Source of the DNA: CAYZJD01 sp964478455
GTDB lineage: Bacteria; Acidobacteriota; Terriglobia; Bryobacterales; Bryobacteraceae
Direction of reading: 5' to 3'
Assembly (NCBI GenBank): GCA_964478455.1
Contig: CAYZJD010000076.1
Coordinates: 1 to 14,828, forward strand
Length of the DNA: 14,828 bases
Below the pieces are notes generated by a model. It worked only from the letters and a program-made list of their open reading frames with translations. It searched no databases and was not told the DNA's origin. Positions 1 through 4,980 of this stretch are shown here, piece by piece. Position 1 is the first letter of the stretch, and the number at the start of each line of letters is the position of its first letter. Both the position numbers and the translations under genes were made by a program.

Positions 1-43
1 GCGAGAGCACCTCCTCAAGCTGTTCTGCGCCGGTAATGATCAC
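1..43 (-). CDS. Start of an unidentified protein, cut by the window edge
   Basis: Reading leftward, the GTGA at 43-40 holds a possible GTG start overlapping the TGA stop of the adenosine-specific kinase. The frame stays open to the window edge and gives MIITGAEQLEEVLS. A GTGA overlap is typical of translationally coupled operon partners, so this is probably the next gene of the same operon. Fourteen residues do not allow a family call. Confidence 0.45.
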   Translation of the reverse strand, partial: MIITGAEQLEEVLS

Positions 44-522
44 CGCTTGTAGCCGATCTTTCGGAGAAAATCGTGGCGCGCCCTGACGTCCGGCTCCGTC
101 TCGACGCCTTTCGGCGGGAAGCCGTCCACCACGCCGAGCACTCCCCTGCCCTGCTCGGTTTCGGCCACGATGACCTCGACGGGATTCGCCGTGGCGCAGT
201 AGATCGAGCAGACCTCGGGCACATCCTTGACACGCCCGAGCACGTTGATCGGATAGGCGTCGCGCAGGGCAATGACGAAGGTGTGGCCGGCGCCGACCGC
301 GGCCGCGTTCCGCGCCGCCAGCGCCTTCAGGCTGTCGTCGTTGCCATCCACGCGCGTCAGGCACGGGCCGGAGGATTCGTTGAACGCGATGCCGAACTTC
401 ATCTGCGGCACCGTGGTCACCAGCGCCTCGTAGAGATCTTCCACCGTCTTGATGAAGTGCGTTTGCCCGAAGATGACGTTGCCGCCCTCGGGGACTTCCA
501 GCCGAACCGCCTTAAGTTCCAT
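40..522 (-). CDS. Adenosine-specific kinase family protein (PF04008/DUF355-like)
   Basis: A 160-residue protein that I recognise as the small adenosine-specific kinase family, known from archaea and scattered bacteria. It is full length for that family and probably cytoplasmic. Family landmarks are the start MELKAVRLEVPEG, the central FGIAFNESSGPCLTR (about residues 43-57), the stretch AGHTFVIALRDAYPINVL (77-94), the CSIYCATANPVEVIVAE segment (105-121) and the glycine-rich GRGVLGVVDG (125-134). Family members have been reported to bind or phosphorylate adenosine, but physiological roles are poorly known. The ATG at 522 has no Shine-Dalgarno sequence. It lies 11 nt after a -10-like hexamer of the dispersed promoter-like repeat, so the mRNA may be nearly leaderless. 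Its first 11 codons recur as a fossil at 1115-1150. Confidence 0.85.
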   Translation of the reverse strand: MELKAVRLEVPEGGNVIFGQTHFIKTVEDLYEALVTTVPQMKFGIAFNESSGPCLTRVDGNDDSLKALAARNAAAVGAGHTFVIALRDAYPINVLGRVKDVPEVCSIYCATANPVEVIVAETEQGRGVLGVVDGFPPKGVETEPDVRARHDFLRKIGYKR

Positions 523-524
523 GG

Positions 525-583
525 GAATACTTCAGAATACAAGAACCGGTGACAGGCTACGCAATCCCTACGCAATCCCCGAT
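525..583 (-). promoter_or_regulatory. Promoter-like dispersed repeat, copy A, upstream of the adenosine kinase
   Basis: On the minus strand, TTGCGT (564-559) is followed by a 19-nt spacer containing CCTGTCACCGG and then TATTCT (539-534), 11 nt before the kinase ATG. The core matches the three other copies. This copy carries an 11-bp tandem duplication (TACGCAATCCC on the plus strand, 558-568 and 569-579). Similarity to copy B runs on to about position 597. The repeat is certain; the promoter role is inference. Confidence 0.6.
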
Positions 584-597
584 TTCGCGCCCCAGGC

Positions 598-797
598 CTT
601 TACAGTCGGTTCCACCGGCGAGTTGTTCGTGCTGCCGGTCCACGCGTTCGCGAAGATCCGGCTCGACTTCCCGCAAAAGCGGCGGCGTCTTCCTCGTCGC
701 CCCCACCGGAGACCTTGAGGACTTCGTCCTCTGCTGCGAGGAAGATCAGGGAGCCTTCCCGCCCTCTGAGCCGCTCCGGGGGCCCGTCGACCGCTGA
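598..797 (+). pseudogene. Decayed 3' copy of the lipoprotein gene at 4320-4883
   Basis: Two blocks match the intact lipoprotein gene closely. Block 1 (about 598-666) encodes STGELFVLPVHAFAKIRLD and matches about 4592-4661. Block 2 (about 672-797) encodes GVFLVAPTGDLEDFVLC and onward to SEPLRGPVDR-stop, matching about 4755-4883. Roughly 90 bp of the intact gene between them are missing, and the two blocks lie in different reading frames. The 5' half, with signal peptide and lipobox, is absent, and the match begins where repeat copy A ends. Weak similarity continues past the stop to about 805. No start codon or ribosome binding site serves the remnant, so it is a dead fragment left by duplication and deletion. 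Confidence 0.85.
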
Positions 798-882
798 CGT
801 CGAGGAACCTCGCCCTACACGATGCTGATCCTCAAAGAGGAGCGAGACTGGCTGGAGAGGAAGCAGGTCAAGGCCGCTGTCG
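798..882. other. Gene-free stretch between the pseudogene and the DUF4926 gene
   Basis: With the pseudogene, this completes 360 nt (523-882) without an intact gene. The only open stretch is a plus-strand frame from the ATG at 821 (MLILKEERDWLERKQ and onward), about 38 codons running into the 3' end of the opposite-strand DUF4926 gene. It has no clear ribosome binding site or family match. No terminator is evident. Confidence 0.4.
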
Positions 883-1101
883 TTAGGAGGCTTGGTGGAC
901 GGGTTCATGATGCAGCCGCATCAGTTGCTCGGCCTTGAGTGCGACCATGGCGTAGGTTCTGCCGTTGTCATCGCTGAACTCGACTTCGTAGACCCCCGGA
1001 GCCCAGCTCTCGACAACGGTACCGACTTGGCCGCGGACCAATCCCTCCTCCGGCAAGTCCTGAACCAGCGCAACCACGGAAAGCAGCTCAATGTCTGCCA
1101 T
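883..1101 (-). CDS. DUF4926 domain protein
   Basis: A 72-residue protein matching the small DUF4926 family over its length: a start like ELLSVVALVQDLPEEGLVRG, then GQVGTVVE (about 25-32), YEVEFSDDNGRTYA (38-51) and VALKAEQLM (53-61). The fold is probably a small beta barrel; the function is unknown. As I recall, the family often sits beside DUF6883 genes, but no such neighbour is visible here. The start is supported by a strong AAGGAAGG ribosome binding site 5-6 nt upstream. Transcription may come from repeat copy B and would first cross an 11-codon fossil of the adenosine kinase start, whose stop lies at the ribosome binding site. Confidence 0.75.
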   Translation of the reverse strand: MADIELLSVVALVQDLPEEGLVRGQVGTVVESWAPGVYEVEFSDDNGRTYAMVALKAEQLMRLHHEPVHQAS

Positions 1102-1106
1102 GGCGA

Positions 1107-1115
1107 ACCTTCCTT
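1107..1115 (-). promoter_or_regulatory. Ribosome binding site of the DUF4926 gene
   Basis: AAGGAAGGT on the minus strand lies 5 nt before the ATG at 1101 and fixes that start. Its first base is the last base of the stop codon of the upstream 11-codon fossil frame (1117-1115), so terminating ribosomes would sit on it. Confidence 0.7.
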
Positions 1116-1150
1116 CATGGTGCTTCCAACCGAACCGCCTTCAGCTCCAT
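1115..1150 (-). pseudogene. Fossil of the adenosine kinase 5' end (11 codons)
   Basis: The minus strand reads MELKAVRLEAP-stop, identical in 10 of 11 residues to the start of the kinase at 522. Several differences are synonymous (GAA/GAG, CTT/CTG, CTG/TTG), which suggests divergence as a coding sequence before truncation. The start codon stands 11 nt after the -10-like hexamer of repeat copy B, the same spacing as in the intact gene. The frame stops at the ribosome binding site of the DUF4926 gene. It is now either inert or a short leader cistron. Confidence 0.75.
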
Positions 1151-1200
1151 AGGAATACTCCAGAATCGAAAAGCCGGTGACAGGCTACGCAATCCCCGAT
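1151..1200 (-). promoter_or_regulatory. Promoter-like dispersed repeat, copy B, upstream of DUF4926
   Basis: On the minus strand, TTGCGT (1192-1187), a 19-nt spacer with CCTGTCACCGG, then GATTCT (1167-1162), 11 nt before the fossil kinase ATG at 1150. Similarity to copy A extends through the kinase start on one side and to about position 1214 on the other, so A and B are parts of one duplicated block of roughly 90 bp. The promoter role is inferred. Confidence 0.55.
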
Positions 1201-1257
1201 CTCGCGCTCCAGGCACCCGCTGGAAATCGGGGATTGCGTAGCCTGTCACCGGTTTTC
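1168..1257. repeat. Long near-perfect palindrome made of two divergent repeat copies
   Basis: The left arm 1168-1200 and right arm 1226-1257 are reverse complements over 32 nt, with one extra G in the left arm. The 25-nt loop can extend the pairing with TCCAG/CTGGA. It lies between the divergent DUF4926 and sigma factor genes. It could act as a divergent promoter pair, a REP/BIME-like element or a cruciform. Confidence 0.9.
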
Positions 1258-1263
1258 CATACT
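1226..1263 (+). promoter_or_regulatory. Promoter-like dispersed repeat, copy C, upstream of the sigma factor
   Basis: TTGCGT (1234-1239), an 18-nt spacer with CCTGTCACCGG, then CATACT (1258-1263). The sigma factor ATG follows after 7 nt, with no Shine-Dalgarno sequence between. If this is a promoter, the transcript would start at or next to the ATG. The repeat is certain; the promoter role is inference. Confidence 0.6.
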
Positions 1264-1270
1264 ACCTTCG

Positions 1271-1870
1271 ATGCTCCAGAGGACATCCACGTTCGGACTG
1301 CTCGAAAGGATCAGCAGCGGCGACCGTGAGGCCTTCTCCCCGCTGTTCGAGAAATATCGGCGCCGCCTGGCGGTCCTTATCCACTACCGCCTCAGCCCGG
1401 AATTGCGCGGACTCGTGGAAGTGGACGACGTCCTGCAAGAGGTTTTTCTCAGGGCCTTCCGGCAAATCGAGCACTTCTCCTACCGCTCACCAGGCAGTTT
1501 CATGAATTGGCTCGCACGCATCGCGGATCACGTCCTCATCGACCTGGCGCGCTTCCACGGCCGCGAGCAGCGCCATGCCGCCGGCGTCGTCCGCTTTCGT
1601 TCCGAAAGTAACCCCCAAGGGCCGGAGCCCGCCGACACGAAGACACCCAGCCGGATCCTGACTGAGCGGGAGGGAATCACGGCTCTGCTCGAGAAACTGA
1701 ACGCCTTGCCGGAGGAGTACCGGCAGGTCATCCTGTTTGCGAAAGTCGAGGGCCTCTCGACTCAGGAGATGGCGGAGCGGCTTGGAAGATCGCGCGAGTC
1801 TGCTGCTTTGCTTCTGCACCGGGCCCTCAAACGGCTGCGGTCCTTGAGCCGGCAGAGCGCTCAATCATGA
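1271..1870 (+). CDS. ECF-type RNA polymerase sigma factor linked to a Ser/Thr kinase
   Basis: A 199-residue sigma-70 family protein with only regions 2 and 4. Region 2 covers about residues 18-95, with the core-binding VDDVLQEVFLRAF (51-63) and the FMNWLARIADHVLIDLAR stretch (77-94). Region 4 covers about 133-190, with LPEEYRQVILFAKVEGLS (146-163) and the helix-turn-helix MAERLGRSRESAALLLHR (167-184). The first residues (LLERISSGDREAFSPLFEKY) resemble planctomycete/acidobacterial ECF groups encoded beside protein kinases. It directs RNA polymerase to an unknown promoter set. Its stop overlaps the kinase start as ATGA, so the two are probably translationally coupled, and the kinase may control it. 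No anti-sigma gene is visible. The only start, at 1271, lacks a ribosome binding site and sits 7 nt after the repeat's -10-like box. Confidence 0.93.
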   Translation: MLQRTSTFGLLERISSGDREAFSPLFEKYRRRLAVLIHYRLSPELRGLVEVDDVLQEVFLRAFRQIEHFSYRSPGSFMNWLARIADHVLIDLARFHGREQRHAAGVVRFRSESNPQGPEPADTKTPSRILTEREGITALLEKLNALPEEYRQVILFAKVEGLSTQEMAERLGRSRESAALLLHRALKRLRSLSRQSAQS

Positions 1871-4260
1871 CGGACCTCACGGGCGGGCAAGAGGATCGCG
1901 AAACCCTGCTGGCGCGGGCCATCGCCGATTACCACGACCTGCGCACCCGCGAGGAAGTCGTGGACCGCGACGCCTTCTGTTCGGAGTATCCCGATCTCGC
2001 GCCGGATCTTCAGGAACTGATCGAGACCGCGGACGAAGTCACGCAACTGCTGGAGCCAGCGGAGCCCGCTGCGGGCAACGAAGATGTGGTGGAGCCGCTG
2101 CCAGCCAGCCTCTCCGGCTACCGGATCGCCGGCGAGGTCGGGTCGGGCGGAATGGGCCGCGTGCTTCTCGCCTACGACGAGAGGCTCGGCAGAAACGTGG
2201 CCATCAAGACACTCAAGCCGCGATACCGCGACAATCCTCAGGTGCGTTCCCGGTTCATGCACGAAGCCCGCGCAATGGCCCGGCTCAGTCATCCGCACAT
2301 CGCCCGCATTTACAGTCTCGGTCCTCCGGAGGAGGAGCCCCATTTCGTCATGGAGTTCCTCGACGGGGTCCCGCTGGTGGAGGCCGCCCGCCCTCTGACC
2401 GCGCGGCAGAAAGCGGAACTGATGCGCAAGGTCGCTCTCGCCGTGGACTTCCTTCACCGCCACGGAATCATCCACCGCGACCTCAAGCCCGCCAACGTTC
2501 TCGTGGGAGCGGATCTCGAACCGAAGGTACTGGACTTCGGTCTCGCCCTTCGCGCCGATGATCTCGGCAGAATCACGCGGACGGGCGAGGTTGTCGGAAC
2601 GCCGGCTTACTTCTCCCCTGAGCAGGCGAGCAGTGATGCTCCGCTCGACGCACGCAGCGACGTGTTCTCGCTCGGAACCATCCTCTACGAGATGCTCACG
2701 GGTACACTGCCATTCCCGTCACGGACATACACCGAACAGGTCCGCAGTATCTGCGAGCAGGACCCCGTGCTGCCGCGGAGAATCGATCCCGCTATCCCTG
2801 GCGACTTGCAGAACATCTGCCTCAAAGCTCTGGAGAAGCAGCCGGCCGCCCGCTACGGCTCCGCCCGTGAAATGGCGGAGGACCTGGAGCGGTTTCTCGC
2901 CGGCGAGGCCGTGCACGCCTCGCCGGCCTCTTACTCTCGCGCCATGGCCGGCATGGTCGACCAGCATCTCCGCGAGCTGGAAGGCTGGAAGCGGGATCAG
3001 ATCCTCTCCGAATCCGAGTACGATGCCTTCCGCAGACTCTACGGCCGCCTGGCTGAGCGAGAGGACGCCTGGATCATGGAAGCACGCCGCCTGACCCTCC
3101 CTCAGGTCGCTCTCTATCTCGGCGCATGGGTTCTGGCGGTCGGCGCGTCGCTCGTCCTGCTCTTTCAGTACCACCGCTTCTCCGGAACCCCGGCGGTTCT
3201 GACGGTGGCGGCAGCCGCGACGCCGGTCGCCTGGCTCGGAATTCGTTGCTGGAACCGCCAGCAGTTCCGTATCGGCGTCGCCTACCTGCTCGCCTTCTGC
3301 CTCCTGCTGCCGGTCACACTCCTCGTCGGGATGAATGAGTACGGTTTCCTGGCTGCTCCGACGCAGAACAGGGAAGCGCTGGAGTTGTTCTCGAAGTTGC
3401 CCGCCTTCAAGCGAACTACGAATGCGCAGCTCTGGTGGTCGCTGTTGCTGTCACTGCCGGTTTACTACTGGCTTCGCCGCTTCACGCGCTCGAGCGTCTT
3501 CTCTCTGGTCTTCTCCGTGATGTCCGCGCTCCTCTGTCTTGTCACGCTGCTGCGGATGGGCATGCTGGACTGGCTCGAGACCGATCCGGGAAGGGTCTAT
3601 TTCCGCCTGCTCCCCTTCGCCCTTCTTTTCTTCGTGGTTGCGTTCTCAATCGAGCGGCTGCGTCGGCCGGACGACTCCCGCTACTTCTATCCGGTGGCCG
3701 TGCTCTTCACTCTGATCGCCCTCAGCGGCGTGGCGGCGTTTCATGAGCCCTATGCGCGGTGGCTTAAAGCAGCCGCGCCGTGGACCCGCGGCCAGCTCGA
3801 GTACCTGTTCGTCATCAACGCCGGCATTTACGTGGCGCTCCAGGCTCTCTGCGACCGCTTCCCTTCGGCGCAGATGCGCTCCGTCGCCAAGGCCTTCCGC
3901 TTTGTGATCCCGGGCCACGTGCTCACGTCGCTGCTGCTGCTGGGTCTGGCGGCCACCACCCGGTGGGAGGAGTCGCCCGCGGACGCGGGCCTGCGCCAGG
4001 AGGCGCGGATCTTTGAGGTTCTCCTGCCGGCCGTGGCCTGCCTTCTCGTGTTCGGCAGCATCCCGAAGCAAATGAAGAACTTCTTCGTTACCGGGCTGCT
4101 GTTTCTGGCCATCGGCATCGTCCGTCTCCAGCAGAACCTGCTGAAAGACAAGGCCGCCTGGCCCGTCACCTTGCTCATCGCCGGGCTGTTGCTGATGTGG
4201 TTCGCGGCCAACTACGCCCCAATCCGGATGGCTCTGTCGCGCCGGTTGCGGCGCAAGTGA
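1867..4260 (+). CDS. Multi-pass membrane Ser/Thr protein kinase (Hanks type)
   Basis: A 797-residue protein. The kinase domain spans about residues 84-345: the glycine loop GSGGMG at 92-97, VAIK with Lys114, a likely alphaC Glu133, the catalytic loop HRDLKPAN (203-210, Asp205), DFG at 223-225, GTPAYFSPE (244-252) and DARSD (261-265). All catalytic residues are present. The first 80 residues, acidic and helical, resemble the N-terminus of other sigma-linked kinases. A helical linker (about 350-410) leads into a C-terminal half with roughly 11-12 predicted membrane segments (from about 414 to 785) and no large extracytoplasmic sensor or PASTA domain. Translation starts inside the sigma factor stop (ATGA). 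It may phosphorylate the sigma factor, as shown for some sigma/kinase pairs, or respond to a membrane signal; the substrate is unknown. Confidence 0.93.
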   Translation: MTDLTGGQEDRETLLARAIADYHDLRTREEVVDRDAFCSEYPDLAPDLQELIETADEVTQLLEPAEPAAGNEDVVEPLPASLSGYRIAGEVGSGGMGRVLLAYDERLGRNVAIKTLKPRYRDNPQVRSRFMHEARAMARLSHPHIARIYSLGPPEEEPHFVMEFLDGVPLVEAARPLTARQKAELMRKVALAVDFLHRHGIIHRDLKPANVLVGADLEPKVLDFGLALRADDLGRITRTGEVVGTPAYFSPEQASSDAPLDARSDVFSLGTILYEMLTGTLPFPSRTYTEQVRSICEQDPVLPRRIDPAIPGDLQNICLKALEKQPAARYGSAREMAEDLERFLAGEAVHASPASYSRAMAGMVDQHLRELEGWKRDQILSESEYDAFRRLYGRLAEREDAWIMEARRLTLPQVALYLGAWVLAVGASLVLLFQYHRFSGTPAVLTVAAAATPVAWLGIRCWNRQQFRIGVAYLLAFCLLLPVTLLVGMNEYGFLAAPTQNREALELFSKLPAFKRTTNAQLWWSLLLSLPVYYWLRRFTRSSVFSLVFSVMSALLCLVTLLRMGMLDWLETDPGRVYFRLLPFALLFFVVAFSIERLRRPDDSRYFYPVAVLFTLIALSGVAAFHEPYARWLKAAAPWTRGQLEYLFVINAGIYVALQALCDRFPSAQMRSVAKAFRFVIPGHVLTSLLLLGLAATTRWEESPADAGLRQEARIFEVLLPAVACLLVFGSIPKQMKNFFVTGLLFLAIGIVRLQQNLLKDKAAWPVTLLIAGLLLMWFAANYAPIRMALSRRLRRK

Positions 4261-4285
4261 CAGGGGAGGTGCAATTTTCGTCGCG

Positions 4286-4319
4286 CGGTGTCGTTATCCC
4301 GTTTCAGGAGGCGACACCG
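4286..4319 (+). promoter_or_regulatory. Hairpin around the lipoprotein ribosome binding site
   Basis: CGGTGTCG (4286-4293) and CGACACCG (4312-4319) form a perfect 8-bp stem. The 18-nt loop ends with the AGGAGG ribosome binding site (4306-4311), and the 3' arm abuts the ATG at 4320. The stem thus spans the spacer between ribosome binding site and start, so it could tune lipoprotein translation relative to the upstream kinase. No experimental support is visible, and it could be chance. Confidence 0.45.
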
Positions 4320-4883
4320 ATGAAACACATACCACTGCTAACGCTGGCCGGCGCGACCGTCCTTCTGACAGGATGCGATTCACCTGCACTCTCCTTGCAC
4401 CCCCTGTACGAGGACGAGGACGTGGTTTTTGAGCCCAGGCTGCTCGGTAGTTGGTCCGGCCAGGACCAGGGAGACGTGTTCACGTTCGCTGCGTCCCCGG
4501 ACAAGAGCTACCGGCTGGTTTGGAGCACGAGCGACAAGACCCACATTCTGAGAGCGCGGCTCGTCCGCCTGCAGCGCACTTTGTTCCTCGACCTTACAGC
4601 CGATTCAACCGGCGAGTTATTCGTGCTGCCGGTCCACGCGTTCGCGAAGATCCGGCTGGACGGAGACGTCTTTCACTACGCGCTGCTCGACAGCGGCTGG
4701 CTCGAAAGAACGCTGGAGTCAAACCCCGCCGCCGTGGAGGCGGCGTGGATCGGGCCGCGTAAAACCAGCGGCGCCATTCTCGTCGCTCGCACCGGAGACC
4801 TTCAGGACTTCGTCCTCTGCTACGAGGGAGATCAGGGAGCCTTCCCGCCTTCTGAGCCGCTCCGGCGGCTCGGCGACCGCTGA
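4320..4883 (+). CDS. Small predicted lipoprotein of unknown function
   Basis: A 187-residue protein. MKHIPLLTLAGATVLLTGC is a classic lipoprotein signal with lipobox LTGC and lipidated Cys19. Asp20 follows, which in enterobacteria favours inner-membrane retention. The mature part starts LSLHPLYEDEDVVFEPRLLGSW, a pattern I recognise from acidobacterial hypothetical lipoproteins, then continues as a beta-rich domain ending SEPLRRLGDR. No catalytic motif is seen. The ATG at 4320 is fixed by AGGAGG 8 nt upstream; an open frame further upstream runs into the kinase gene and is not needed. It begins 59 nt after the kinase stop, so it is probably in the same operon and may act as an extracytoplasmic partner of the kinase (inference). 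A decayed copy of its 3' part lies at 598-797. Confidence 0.8.
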   Translation: MKHIPLLTLAGATVLLTGCDSPALSLHPLYEDEDVVFEPRLLGSWSGQDQGDVFTFAASPDKSYRLVWSTSDKTHILRARLVRLQRTLFLDLTADSTGELFVLPVHAFAKIRLDGDVFHYALLDSGWLERTLESNPAAVEAAWIGPRKTSGAILVARTGDLQDFVLCYEGDQGAFPPSEPLRRLGDR

Positions 4884-4933
4884 GGTCCCGGAGCCTCGCT
4901 CGCCTTAGGCGGGCAAGGTCCCCGGCCCGAATG

Positions 4934-4969
4934 CGGGGATTGCGTAACCTGTCACCGGTTTTCAATACT
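4934..4969 (+). promoter_or_regulatory. Promoter-like dispersed repeat, copy D, upstream of RNase R
   Basis: TTGCGT (4940-4945), an 18-nt spacer AACCTGTCACCGGTTTTC, then AATACT (4964-4969), 11 nt before the RNase R ATG. It differs from copy C at only two positions over 35 nt. Upstream, 4884-4933 holds only GC-rich sequence with a small CGCC-TTA-GGCG hairpin (about 4899-4909) and no T-tract. The promoter role is inferred. Confidence 0.6.
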
Positions 4970-4980
4970 CGTAGCTGGGG

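Noticed and set aside
449..718. Plus-strand frame of 89 codons containing FVLPVHAFAKIRLD
   Set aside because: It is not a gene: it joins antisense kinase sequence, the repeat and the first block of the lipoprotein pseudogene.
541..1262. Possible CRISPR or insertion sequence from repeated CACCGG-type motifs
   Set aside because: Copies are too few and unevenly spaced, there are no uniform spacers, and no transposase frame lies between them.
4197..4319. Upstream extension of the lipoprotein frame
   Set aside because: It overlaps the kinase 3' end and would bury the signal peptide; the AGGAGG site and lipobox fix the start at 4320.
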